A stretch of 64,000 nucleotides of DNA from Oreohelix idahoensis (Eukaryota; Mollusca; Gastropoda; Stylommatophora; Oreohelicidae). Made by a program: the position numbers and the translations under genes. The DNA lies in NCBI GenBank assembly GCA_024509875.1, contig JAMPIV010011350.1:62001-126000 (forward strand), written 5' to 3'. Shown here piece by piece: positions 1-11,927 of the stretch (position 1 is the stretch's first letter; each line of letters begins with the position of its first letter). The notes under the pieces are model-generated. The model was not told where the DNA came from, made no database searches, and worked only from the letters and a program-made list of their open reading frames with translations.

Positions 1-396
1 TGCTTCCCTTTCTGCAGCTAATTTCCTCTCTTCCCTTTCTGCAGCTAATTTCTTCTCTTCCCTTTCTGCAGCTAATTTCTTCTCTTCCCTTTCTGCAGCT
101 AATTTCTTCTCTTCCCTTTCTGCAGCCAATCTTCTGTCTTCTCTTTCTGCCTCCAATTTCTTAGCCTCCGCCTCAATCTGCAACCTCTTAGTCTCAGCCT
201 CAGCCTCAAACTGTAACTTCTTAATTTCCCTTTCAGCCTCTAACCTTCTTTCGGCTTCTTTTTCTAATCTTCTTTCTTCGCGTTCAATAAATTTGTCACA
301 TTCCGTCGTGACATAGGCAACCATAACTTGCCCATCTAATCCTAACTCTTTTGCAGTCTGTACAGCAGCAGATCGAAACTTGGCCAGGTCCGCCAT
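1..396 (-). CDS. Gag N-terminus of LTR element A (partial, runs off left edge)
   Basis: This is the first 132 codons of a retrotransposon Gag polyprotein, starting at the ATG complementary to 394-396 and leaving the window at base 1. The protein opens with MADLAKFRSAAVQTAKELG and then becomes a charged coiled coil rich in Glu, Lys, Arg and Ala. At 1-126 a 27-bp unit encoding LAAEREEKK-like nonapeptides is repeated in tandem. The same start and coiled coil are seen in element C at 55729, almost base for base, so A and C belong to one family. In such elements Gag packages the RNA in cytoplasmic particles. Capsid, nucleocapsid and pol of this copy lie outside the window. No frame break is visible in this part. 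Confidence 0.85.
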   Translation of the reverse strand, partial: MADLAKFRSAAVQTAKELGLDGQVMVAYVTTECDKFIEREERRLEKEAERRLEAEREIKKLQFEAEAETKRLQIEAEAKKLEAEREDRRLAAEREEKKLAAEREEKKLAAEREEKKLAAEREERKLAAEREA

Positions 397-567
397 TGTC
401 TATCAGGTAAATTTCTACAATGTCTAACCAACAATTTAATCTCTAAATATATCTAATGGACAACACAGGCACCGTGAGCTCAACCTTATTTAATTCCACC
501 CAAGGATACCTTTTAATTCTTATATTCCCTGAAGTGAATTACCCCCAATATTTTTAATAGGGAAAGA

Positions 568-593
568 TTCAAAATCCCAAGAGCGAGACCCCA
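568..593 (-). promoter_or_regulatory. Primer-binding site of element A (tRNA-Pro-like)
   Basis: Read on the minus strand, five bases inside the LTR edge at 599, the sequence begins TGGGGTCTCGCTCTTGGG and continues into ATTTTGAA. A TGG start just inside the 5' LTR is the normal mark of a tRNA primer-binding site. The string resembles the complement of the tRNA-Pro 3' end, with a few differences. The same site recurs in element C at 55901-55926. The choice of tRNA-Pro is inference. Confidence 0.5.
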
Positions 594-598
594 ATATA

Positions 599-2696
599 TG
601 TGGTGAAGTGGGATGTTATAAATATTTATAGGGGACTTAGTGTACTGACTGAGATCAGCTGTGAAGGTATCTATATCTATTAAGAGTAGTGTATTATAGA
701 TAACCTTACTTGCTACCACATATCTATATATCTCAGTCAGAATTATTCTGGAATAGTGTGATGACTACGTTATGTGTCTAGGGTATGTGTATGATGAAGT
801 GTAAGTCACAACAACAGACAGATAAACAATTTAATTTAATCCACTACTCTTGACAACACTGTGACACTCACATACATATAACACTCTATGAGAATATCTT
901 AAGGAGTCACTGATAACTTTTCAAATAACAATATGTATTCATTTTTGTCATAAAGGTATATGTGTCCTGATTCAAATACAAAGGAACCAGGAATCACAAT
1001 CAATTTTAATTACAAGTATATGTACAGACTTTATCAATATGAATATTGTAGTGACATATATTATTAAAAATATCCTATGTGTGTCAGTTGTGTAGTTGTA
1101 ATATGAGGTAATACTGGTTTTGTTTTGTTCAAGCTCTGTTGGTATTTGTCATCATGACTTCAATAGTTTGTCTTAGGGACTAGTATTGGAGATGTTCTCA
1201 GTTCCTGATATTAAGACAATTAAATTCCCCTCTGAATGTTATTTTTACAAAGTTATTTCAAGATGAGGGGACATAATGTTGAGCTCAGCTGGCCAAATCA
1301 GCTTATCTTGCGTGATGGCGGCAGGAAAGGACTCCTCTGCTCGAATTCTCCCCTGGGCTCTGGAGACACCTCACTGATAGCTAAAAAGACCAAGGAGTAT
1401 GCTGTCCGACTCTGGATTCAGCAAAGCTCTGACCAGGTGCTGCTCAGTACCATCAAGACCACGGTCCCTGAAATCAAGAAGGATGTACCTTCTACTTCAT
1501 AACTAACTTATACTCTCTTTTACACTGATCACAACACATCACAAACATTGAGTTCAGAGCGTTAGGCCAACTGTCAGCTTCATCTGAAATACTTTATACC
1601 AGTATTTACCTCCTTAATGGTTACCACGCCTCTGCACTTCCAGCATTATTTCTTTCTAATCAATCATCCAGGTGTCAGTGTACTATTTGGCCATTCCATG
1701 CCGTTTTACTTCCCTCCGACACCCTCTGTTCAGGCTGGAGCATTATAGGCTTTATCTCCTGTTTGCCACTGAACTACACATATATATACAGGCATAAATT
1801 AACAATTTACATTCAATTTTCATTAAAAGATACTGAATGGTTCAAGCTTACCACAATTCATAGAATAAACACAGATACGTTGATTAGCAATGAATTCTGG
1901 CACAAAATACTGGCACAAATTCCCATCTGCTTATGTTCCAGGCTTTTATTTAACACAAATATGAGCTGGCTTCAACGCACTGTTGCTTTATCAAGATTAT
2001 TTGCACTAGTGGTCTCGAACTAACGCTCCTAAGTGAGTATATCAGCGAGTCTAGCCAATCGAGCCCCGTTTCGACAAGTGTTTGAAAAAAATGTTACCTT
2101 TTCACGTCTCCCCTAACAACGAAAGATAGTATTTATAGCCTGACCAATCGTGGTTAGTCTTTCATTTGTTGCGCTCCAATCAATTTGGAGTTTACATGGT
2201 AGGCTATTTCTGTAACGTAAGGTTTTTTTCAAACACGTTATAAAAAAATTTTATGAGCAGAAATGATTCCATGTTGTCAGGCATCCCCACTATTTTATTT
2301 TGGTTATAATTTATTAATTCCTGGACTATTTGCGTAACGTTTTACATATTCTTTGTCAGCAAGCCCTAAGGAACCCAAATATCCAAATTTAAAAGAGCTA
2401 CGTGGCTGCGTTCAAAATATGCAATTCCTTCTACCTCCTGTTTCGAAGATGTGCTGTCTGGGTACTGTACTGTTTTCAAACGTAAACCCATATAATGTTA
2501 TCTTTCCTAATAAGCGTTTTTTATGATTTTAAAACCTAACTCTGGGAAGGGTAGTGAATTTATCACTGTCCGTCTGAAAAAAAGTTAGTGCTTGTAGCCT
2601 AACACGCGTGATAGTAGTAATTGTGTATCGCGCGACGCGGGTTGGGGGTGGCATTAATAGCGAGACGCGTGTTTAGTGTTCGGCTTTCTGCCTCTC
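599..2696 (-). repeat. 5' LTR of element A, first segment (interrupted by element B)
   Basis: The LTR begins TGTGGTGAAG at 599, directly after the PBS region, and is collinear with both LTRs of element C (49232-51651 and 55932-58286). It breaks at 2696 where element B is inserted, and resumes at 11575. Near its edge lies the palindromic AT-rich string TATAAATATTTATA, which could be a TATA box. An 88-codon ORF on the plus strand at 1236-1502 is antisense to gag. The restored LTR is about 2.4 kb, long for a Ty3-like element. Confidence 0.85.
2692..2696. other. Left target-site duplication of element B (CTCTC)
   Basis: CTCTC directly precedes the TG of B's left LTR and is repeated at 11575-11579 directly after the CA of its right LTR. 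Five-base duplications are usual for Ty3-like integrases. Confidence 0.85.
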
Positions 2697-5309
2697 TGTC
2701 GTAGATTTCCGATAGGAGAATTAAGACTAGGTTTGGTCCCTTCTGAATAGGTTTGAATAGGTGATAGACTCAGTGAGAGTTAGTGAAAGGTAATAGAATT
2801 TCCACACACGTGAGATGATAGATTTGATATAGTGGCTGTCACTGAAAGCGAAAAGAATTCTTCTCTCTCACCTATCTTCTACAACAGTTGTTACAGCGTC
2901 AGACAGACTACACCAATATACATATTACGTATATTTCTATCACTCACAGGCACGCACATACACGTGACGACAGGTAAACACACAGACGTGGGAAAACTAT
3001 AACAATGATATATATATATTATCTAGAACGAGCTGACCAAACACGATTATTAAGTTCAAGAGCGATTTTATTATCAGGAAAAATCGGCTCACAACATCAA
3101 AGAAAGTACATCAAGGAAAATACATATACACATAGTCATAAAAAATCAAGGAAATGTTGCAAGGATGATAGCCCCGTTATAGTGTTAACTCTAGGTTTAG
3201 CCCGGCCCCGTTAAGAGAACAGATGATGGCGCCCGAGTCACAGACACATAGGGTTTGAGTCTAAGAGTTGTCTTTGTTTTATCTCGTAATTATATGCACA
3301 GAGTTTGAAAAAAATCTGATTTAACCTAAGACAAAACACAAGAACTCTAGCCTTAGCAACAAATTATGCAGATTGAAAAAAATTAGGACAGCAACAGGGT
3401 GTCAAAGATAAAATAGTGAAAAATATCACTCAAACCAGCGTACACTCATTCATTCCGCCATGGCTTCTCATACTTGTACTCAAGACTTTGCTTGCTGCCT
3501 CTTGGAACACATTGATTTTAGATTTTCACACAGACTCAAAAAAATGCAGTCTTCTGCCAAGAAGTCCCCAGTTCCAAAAGACGTATTTAACTTGGAGTCT
3601 CCGGGAACGACTACTTGGGTATGCAAATTTGTTCAAATGTCTGATTAAGTCACCTAACAATTATTCCAGGCGCGGGAGTTAGCAGAGCACAGTGTCAATA
3701 GCGTAGGTTTCAAAAAAATGATGAATGTCAGGTCGGTGCCTTCCCTCAGTATAGGATTCACTTTAGTCACACCACAGATTTGTCCACAAGATATAATCTA
3801 GTCGGGAAATGATTGTTAATATTCACGCCACCAGGCAGCAAATTATATAGAGTTTCTAGAAGAAATTAAGTGCTGGCTCCAAGGTCCAGTATTTATCATT
3901 ACAGTCTTAGAAAACCCGTTATAGGGATATTAGTATTTCTGTCTAACTTGCACCGTCAGATCAGTGTTACTTGAGAAAACCCACGTGGTTCAAAATAAGG
4001 ACTGTCTATTTCTTCACAAGTATGGAAACTACTACTAGGTGCTGGTAAAGTTAGGGTCACCCCAAAACTTTCACTGTGTGGAGGAAAAATAACACATATA
4101 ATATAATAAACAGAATCTGTACTGGTTAAAACTTACATTTAAACTTGCAAGCAGAGAGCTTTGCTTATCATTTAAACTTCCCGTGACGTAAGTTATATTT
4201 AAAAATCAGCAATCCTCATAAATTAAGAACACGTGCGTATTCCGTCACCATTCATGAGGCTGGATTCTAGAGTTTATACGTTAGTTTAGAAAAATACACT
4301 CGACTGAGTATTAGCAGTTAAATTAAATTTATAAATAGCTACAATTGCCGTTATAAGCTAGAAATTTTAATTTTTATTCTGCTTTCCACTGAATGCTTCC
4401 CTAGAAAATATAATAGCCTACCACTTTATTTCTCTTCTGCGCTAAAGAAATAGATTAAAATGAATTAAGCGATTTAACACTTTAACACTCACAAAATCTA
4501 TATATCTATCATATTAATTACCTCAACCACAGAATTACAGGTAGTCGCACAACTTAAGAATAAAAATGCTGAAAATATTTCTGGAAGTCTAGAAGTTCGA
4601 CAAATTGCCGAAACAAACTGAGATCTTCGCTAACAGCTATTCTGTTTTCGAGCGACCTATCTACTGTGGAGTCTATGAGCGAGAATGAAATTAAAGTTTC
4701 AAACTTGGCCAATATCTTAAAATCAGACAAAGGGCCCAAACTATTTCGCCACGCGAAATTATCTCCCCTACTCCCAACATTTACGTCCGCTTAACGCGTG
4801 TCGTAACTGTCACCTACTGACCACGATGTACGCGTGTCAGTTTCAAATCCCAGACAGCCTGACTCCATTGCAGGGCAGTTTTCACACTACAGCTGACCAT
4901 GGCCCACGGTGAGCGCCGTGTCAGTTTGGGATTTTCGAGACAAATGTCTGGATACTGACCGGTGCAGATGTAAAGTATCACACCTCACCGGGACTAATGC
5001 CGAGAAGAAGCTCGCGCGCTCGGTGAGAATGTAGACGATTTGCTACGTCCTATGTTCAGCGAACCGACTTATCACGCCTTCTGACGCCCTGCAGCCCTGA
5101 CATCTACGTAATATCGTCCTAGCGCGATTCTCAGTTTAAGAGAAAGGAAAACAGGTAAAGTTTGCGAATTATATGAAAATAATATTCGCAAAACGAATGG
5201 ATGAAAAATACACAGGAAAAAAAAATACAGAGATAATAAAAGAGAGAATTTATGTGAAAGAATAGGAAGAAGATGTAGGAAATTAAATGAATATAAACCC
5301 TACGTGACA
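2697..5309 (-). repeat. 3' LTR of element B (left copy, 2613 bp)
   Basis: It starts TGTCGTAG and ends CGTGACA, matching the right copy almost throughout. It contains about 315 bp (roughly 4412-4727) that the right copy lacks. ORFs at 3416-3682 and 3460-3648 are not kept in the same frame in the other copy and are not treated as genes. Confidence 0.9.
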
Positions 5310-5436
5310 GAGCCTCCCCCCTTTAAGATATGGAAGCACTCCATGTCTACGTTATGGAGTTTAATTTCCTATAACCGTAGCTTCGGGGTGTCTGTCTTCT
5401 TCCCTCTCCTCTTCCCCCTCCATCTCTGTCCAATTC

Positions 5437-8400
5437 CTACTCAAGTCCACTCCTCAAAGTTTCCTTCCCCTGGAATGTCTCATATGCGCGCTTGAAAGAG
5501 CGTCGCCGCTGCTGACATTTTTGAAAGATTTCCTGTGATAGCGGTGGAATATCCCTGCCACTATCGTCATCTTCGTCAGTTTTGGCGATCGTCAGGAGAT
5601 GGTCGGAGGTTGGCACTGGTTTTTCCAAGTATCTCTTTAAGAGATTTAAATGGAAAACCTTCTCCTTTCCTTCAATAGAGATCTGGTAGTTAGCCTTAGA
5701 AATCTTTTTCAGGACGGTAAACGGCCCTTGCCATCCGATCTTCAGTTGGTTGTTCTCGGTAGGGAGCTACACCAAAACTTTCTCTCCTGCTTCCAGTTCT
5801 CTCTCTTCCGCGACTTTCCTGTATCGGTTAGCGTGCTTGGTGCGTGCTCGCTTAAAGTTAGTCGTTGCTAGGTCCCACCCTAGTTTCAACCGTTCCTTTA
5901 AAACCGACACATATTTACTGGCTGAGACAACTGTCTCATCAGCCTTCTCGTCTGTCAGAGACTGAAGTAAGGCTTCAAGCGGGCCCTTAATGGGTCTGCC
6001 GAATAAGAGTGTAGCTGGCGGAAATCCTGTGGAAGTATGAGGAGATTCTCTGTAGCCAAATAATGCTGCAGGAATACAGAGATCCCAATCTTCAGGTTTC
6101 ACTTGTGCCAGCTTACTTAGCATCATGGTGAGGTTTCCATTAGCACGTTCCACGAGCCCATTTCCGGCCGGAGTATATGGCTTAGTGTGGATGTGCTGGG
6201 TCCTCAAGATCTTAACGATCTCATCCATCAACAGGTTTCGGTATGGAGATCCATTATCCGTCAACACTTGCTGAGGGAATCCCAACCGAGTGAAAATCTG
6301 CACGAGGGCTTCTGCGACATGCTTGGCATCTGCGCATGTTAGCGGGATAGCTTCTGCCCATAAAGTGCATGTATCGACTAAGGTCAGGATGAACCTGTTC
6401 CTTCTTTTAGTCCTTTCGAAAGGCCCTAAAATGTCGATCACAACCCGTTCGAATGGTGTTCCCATTATTGGCATTTCACCCATGTGGACTGGGGGTGCCC
6501 GTTGCTTGGGTGGCACACGTTGGCACTGGGCACAGGATTTGACATATCTGATAATATCAGTATTCACTCCTGGCCACCAATAATGAGTGGTTATACGTTG
6601 GTTTGTGGCGTTCTGTCCCATATGTCCGCTAAAGGGAAGAGAGTGCCCCATTTCTAGGATTTGGCTTCTGTACTGTTTCGGTACTAGGAGCTGGTTGTAA
6701 CCTTGGTCAGGCTTGCCCGTTCTCCGATAAAGTACGCCATCCTCAGAAAAAATGTCCCCGTGCTGTTTGGGTTCCTTAGCCATGGGCAGTTTCCTAAAGC
6801 AGGGTGCCAAAGTAGGGTCCTTGTATTGCGCTTCTTTAAGTTCCATAGGTAACAAATTTGGCGCAGGCTCCCGTTCCTTCTTGGTTTGCCCTCTTGTAGT
6901 TACTGCTGCCACAATCGGCTCTTCCGGTTTCCCAATACACACGTATCTCCCGCCAAGTATGACTGGGTAGATGGGATCATCCATAACAGCCGCTTTGATC
7001 ACACCTCTGACAAAGTCAGAGTGTATCTCCACCAATGCGATGGGAAGCGCTGTAGGTGCATCACTCTTACGAACTCCACAAAGTTTGACGGTCTCTCCTG
7101 TCTCTTGACCGGGTTTAACCAGGTTTCTGGCAACAATGCAATCGTAAGAAAGCCCCGTGTCAAATAAGCAAGAAGTTTGAGAACCGTTCAAAGTAACAGT
7201 ACCTCGCGTTGAGGGTCTATCCCCAACAGGTTGGGAATCACTGTCAATAATTCCGCCTTGCGAGACTGTCAATAAGCATCCGATGCGTTTCGGCTCGGTG
7301 TGCTCGGTCTGATCATATGTCCCGTGCTCGGGGGTTCTCCCTTTGCCACCTTGTCCTTTCTGGCTACGCTGCCATGTAGGGCGGTCGGGTTGATCAGACT
7401 GTTTGGGGTGGTTGGGGTACTTGTTCTTGTAGAACTTGGATTTTTCAGGAGGGGGGTTTTGAGGTCCAGTTTCTCTGTGGTTGTTTTGGTTAGAAGCCTG
7501 AGAAGATTGCTCTAGGTTATGTTTTCGAAAATGCTCCTCTGTCGGTTTCCGCTTTGTGGCCGGTAGTTCAGCCAGCGCATTGTGATAACGCTCAGACTTT
7601 TCCAAAATGTCTTCAAGTTTTTCTGCCCCCTGCTCAGCGAGAAATCTCCGGGTATCAGCAGACAAAGTGTTCTTTATTTGTTCAGTTAGAACAAGTTCCT
7701 CAAGACCTTCATAGGTAGAGGGGAGCTGCGAAAGCTCAAGGCACTTTGTTAGATATCCCTTAAGACGAGATGAGAACTGGTGAAAAGTTTCAGAATTCTC
7801 TTTCCGGCTGTTGCGAAACAGTTGCAAAAACTTGCGAGCGTTCATTTCAAAGCGCTCCAGTAACGCTTTCTTCAACACATCGTAGTCGTCTTGTTGGCTA
7901 CTTTCCAGCTTAGAATAAACATCATAAGCAGAACCTTTTAGGGCCTGGGAAAGTTTCATATTCCAACGCGACCTCTCTAACCCGTACAGAGTTGCAATTT
8001 TCTCAAATTTTTCTAACCATGTGTCAATCTTCTCATTTGGACAAGGAAAAGATTCAAGAGTGAAAGACATAGCATTTAGTTGAAGAGATTGAGTGTTAGC
8101 AGGGTCAGTTAAGGAAGAATGAGGAGAAGACTCTCCATTGCTGGAGGTAGAGGCAGCACCACGACTTTGGAATTCTAGAGTTTTAAGAGCCAGCTCGTGC
8201 TGTCTCTGTTTCTCTTTTCCTCATGCTGCCTCTGTTTCTCTTTTTCCTCAAGCTGTCTCTCCTCTCTCTCCTTCTCATGCTGTCTCTCCTTCTCTTTTTC
8301 CTCATGCTGCATCCTGCGGATTTCCATTTCCTCGTCCATCTTCTTCTGCTGTAAAGCTTCGGCTGCTTCTTCTTTCCTCCTAGCTTCTTCTTCTTTCCTC

Positions 8401-8516
8401 TCCGCGTCATATCTCTCAAGTTCGTCTCTGACAAAAGCTTTCGCTTCCTCTCCTTCCAGTCCCTCCTCTCTCGCTTCGTCCCTGAGGAGTTGTCTAAGCT
8501 TTGCCCTCTCGGCCAT
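5437..8516 (-). pseudogene. Gag-protease-integrase polyprotein of element B
   Basis: Start ATG at 8516. The N-terminus is a long Glu/Arg/Lys coiled coil (8516-8180). One frameshift near 8205 is needed to enter the main frame, which contains the codons 8070-5767. Numbered from the Met at 8070, a capsid-like region covers about 15-150 and includes LERSRWNMKLSQALKGSAYD. Retropepsin has DTG at 304-306. The integrase zinc finger has H476, H483, C513 and C516, and the catalytic D546, D605 and E641 give DD35E spacing. An in-frame TAG at 5767-5769 interrupts the integrase C-terminus (EKVLV, stop, LPTENNQLKIGWQGP), after which the frame is open to a stop at 5437. No CCHC knuckle is seen in Gag. RT and RNase H are absent, although related element D has them after IN. 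The two lesions make this copy a pseudogene, yet it is otherwise well kept. Confidence 0.85.
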
Positions 8517-9269
8517 ATTATGTCAGTGACTGAGACATGTGGAGATAGAAAATAGGAAAAATAATAACCTGGTTCCTACCACTTACGAGAAAAAAAAAAA
8601 CCCAAAAATTCAAAAGATGATATCCTTAACCCTGGGATACCTCCTCCAAAATAAAATCTAACTATCGCTGCTATTATCGGCAATAAAGCACTTAATGCAA
8701 AACACGACTACGCCAAATAAATGGTAGTTAAGATTACTTCTGAAAAATAAGTTGCTACAGTGGAAAAACAAACGAATATTGCAAAAATTAAAGAGAAAAA
8801 TAATCCCTTAATTTTTAAAATCCACTATAAGTTCGCCCCTGAAGTCAGATCGGGTAAGGGAGGGAATTAATCTGGACAAAAAGTCCGAAACACACTCCTT
8901 AACTTAGTTCAAACGCCGTTCTGCCTCAGTACCCAGTGAATGTTATACACTCACCACTTTACCAGCATTTAGTATTACAATCAGCAGTTAACATATATCC
9001 CGACAAAAATCAACCTGTAACCAAAATGTATATTATTCAAAGATGCTGTGGAAAAAAAAAAAACTTATTAGTTTGTGTGGTCAGCACGCCCGTAAACAGA
9101 TCGCTAGTCTAGGGGGTAATTATTTAAAGATATAACAACTCACAAGACATCACACTCTTACTCTATATCAGAATACAGAATCTTAAGTTCAAAATCCAGA
9201 TAGACGAGTCCACGTTTGTCGTACTCGTCTTCCTATTCTAAGTTCAAAGACCGGAAACGAGCCCTCATT
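8517..9269 (-). other. 5' untranslated leader of element B
   Basis: An AT-rich stretch without a plausible gene lies between the gag start and the right LTR. It should be the RNA leader with the primer-binding site at its LTR-proximal end. Two similar strings near 9180-9250 (TTCAAAATCCAGATAGACGA and TTCAAAGACCGGAAACGAGC) look like a duplicated primer-binding-site region. Confidence 0.5.
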
Positions 9270-11574
9270 TGTCGTAGATTTCCGATAGGAGAATTAAGAC
9301 TAGGTTTGGTCCCTTCTGAATAGGTTTGAATAGGTGATAGACTCAGTGAGAGTTAGTGAAAGGTAATAGAATTTCCACACACGTGAGATGATAGATTTGA
9401 TATAGTGGCTGTCACTGAAAGCGAAAAGAATTCTTCTCTCTCTCACCTATCTTCTACAACAGTTGTTACAGCGTCAGACAGACTACACCAATATACATAT
9501 TACGTATATTTCTATCACTCACAGGCACGCACATACACGTGACGACAGGTAAACACACAGACGTGGGAAAACTATAACAATGATATATATATTATCTAGA
9601 ACGAGCTGACCAAACACGATTATTAAGTTCAAGAGCGATTTTATTATCAGGAAAAATCGGCTCACAACATCAAAGAAAGTACATCAAGGAAAATACATAT
9701 ACACATAGTCATAAAAAATCAAGGAAATGTTGCAAGGATGATAGCCCCGTTATAGTGTTAACTCTAGGTTTAGCCCGGCCCCGTTAAGAGAACAGATGAT
9801 GGCGCCCGAGTCACAGATACATAGGGTTTGAGTCTAAGAGTTTGTCTTTGTTTTATCTCGTAATTATATGCACAGAGTTTGAAAAAAATCTGATTTAACC
9901 TAAGACAAAACACAAGAACTCTAGCCTTAGCAACAAATTATGCAGATTGAAAAAAAAAATTAGGACAGCAACAGGGTGTCAAAGATAAAATAGTGAAAAA
10001 TATCACTCAAACCAGCGTACACTCATTCATTCCGCCATGGCTTCTCATACTTGTACTCACGACTTTGCTTGCTGCCTCTTGGAACACATTGATTTTAGAT
10101 TTTCACACAGACTCAAAAAATGCAGTCTTCTGCCAAGAAGTCCCCAGTTCCAAAAGACGTATTTAACTTGGAGTCTCCGGGAACGACTACTTGGGTATGC
10201 AAATTTGTTCAAATGTCTGATTAAGTCACCTAACAATTATTCCAGGCGCGGGAGTTAGCAGAGCACAGTGTCAATAGCGTAGGTTTCAAAAAAATGATGA
10301 ATGTCAGGTCGGTGCCTTCCCTCAGTATAGGATTCACTTTAGTCACACCACAGATTTGTCCACAAGATATAATCTAGTCGGGAAATGATTGTTAATATTC
10401 ACGCCACCAGGCAGCAAATTATATAGAGTTTCTAGAAGAAATTAAGTGCTGGCTCCAAGGTCCAGTATTTATCATTACAGTCTTAGAAAACCCGTTATAG
10501 GGATATTAGTATTTCTGTCTAACTTGCACCGTCAGATCAGTGTTACTTGAGAAAACCCACGTGGTTCAAAATAAGGACTGTCTATTTCTTCACAAGTATG
10601 GAAACTACTACTAGGTGCTGGTAAAGTTAGGGTCACCCCAAAACTTTCACTGTGTGGAGGAAAAATAACACATATAATATAATAAACAGAATCTGTACTG
10701 GTTAAAACTTACATTTAAACTTGCAAGCAGAGAGCTTTGCTTATCATTTAAACTTCCCGTGACGTAAGTTATATTTAAAAATCAGCAATCCTCATAAATT
10801 AAGAACACGTGCGTATTCCGTCACCATTCATGAGGCTGGATTCTAGAGTTTATACGTTAGTTTAGAAAAATACACTCGACTGAGTATTAGCAGTTAAATT
10901 AAATTTATAAATAGCTACAATTGCCGTTATAAGCTAGAAATTTTAATTTTATTCTGCTTTCCACTGAATGCTTCCCTAGAAAATATAATCAAACAAAGGG
11001 CCCAAACTATTTCGCCACGGGAAATTATCTCCCCTACTCCCAACATTTACGTCCGCTTAACGCGTGTCGTAACTGTCACCTACTGACCACGATGTACGCG
11101 TGTCAGTTTCAAATCCCAGACAGCCTGACTCCATTGCAGGGCAGTTTTCACACTACAGCTGACCATGGCCCACGGTGAGCGCCGTGTCAGTTTGGGATTT
11201 TCGAGACAAATGTCTGGATACTGACCGGTGCAGATGTAAAGTATCACACCTCACCGGGACTATGCCGAGAAGAAGCTCGCGCGCTCGGTGAGAATGTAGA
11301 CGATTTGCTACGTCCTATGTTCAGCGAACCGACTTATCACGCCTTCTGACGCCCTGCAGCCCTGACATCTACGTAATATCGTCCTAGCGCGATTCTCAGT
11401 TTAAGAGAAAGGAAAACAGGTAAAGTTTGCGAATTATATGAAAATAATATTCGCAAAACGAATGGATGAAAAATACACAGGAAAAAAAAATACAGAGATA
11501 ATAAAAGAGAGAATTTATGTGAAAGAATAGGAAGAAGATGTAGGAAATTAAATGAATATAAACCCTACGTGACA
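9270..11574 (-). repeat. 5' LTR of element B (right copy, 2305 bp)
   Basis: Collinear with 2697-5309 from TGTCGTAG to CGTGACA, with scattered single-base differences and one gap of about 315 bp near 10988. As the coding strand is minus, this is the promoter-side LTR. Confidence 0.9.
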
Positions 11575-11927
11575 CTCTCCCTTCTCGCTATCCGTTAGTC
11601 CATCTGTCTTTTGTTTTTGGTAACATAGTGTAGAAAAAGACATGAATGGAATTTAAAATTTAGGTCAACTTGCATATTTCAAGGTTTTTCTTAGAAAGGC
11701 AGCACATTTTATTGTGTGTTTGGGAAACGCGTGTATGTTGCAGAAGGCCTTTAATATCAACGTGAAAGCGTTACAATTTGCCGACGAAGTAGAAAACAAG
11801 GGGATTTCGAGTACCTTCCTTGTGACAGCACTGTTATTTACCATTTCTCTTTTCTTTATTAATTTTATTTGTTAGGCTTCATATTTACCTAATAATTTAT
11901 ATATGTGGATTAGAATATTCCACGACA
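11575..11927 (-). repeat. LTR of element A, second segment
   Basis: It begins with the second CTCTC copy and continues the LTR broken at 2696, matching 51300-51651 of element C up to the terminal CCACGACA. The terminus at 11927 is the right end of element A. The next bases, CATAT, would be its TSD, but the partner lies outside the window. Confidence 0.8.

Larger units (their letters stand above)
2697..11574 (-). mobile_element. LTR retrotransposon B, nested in the LTR of A; gag-PR-IN, no RT
   Basis: This 8.9-kb insertion has two long LTRs (2697-5309 and 9270-11574), TG...CA ends and a 5-bp TSD of CTCTC. The internal region (5310-9269) is read on the minus strand. A purine tract at about 5310-5322 abuts the left LTR. 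Just inside the right LTR the minus strand reads TGAGGGCTCGTTTCCGGT, which resembles a tRNA-Pro primer-binding site. The coding region carries Gag, retropepsin and integrase and stops before any reverse transcriptase or RNase H, so B should depend on RT supplied in trans. The LTR copies are nearly identical apart from a gap of about 315 bp in the right one, so insertion looks recent. Confidence 0.9.

Noticed and set aside
3416..3682. 88-codon ORF in the left LTR of B
   Set aside because: The equivalent in the right LTR (10037-10258) is shifted by indels, so the frame is not conserved.
5304..8529. Plus-strand ORFs opposite the gag-PR-IN region of B
   Set aside because: Shadows of the coding strand, notably the Ser/Phe/Leu-rich complement of the coiled coil at 8197-8529.
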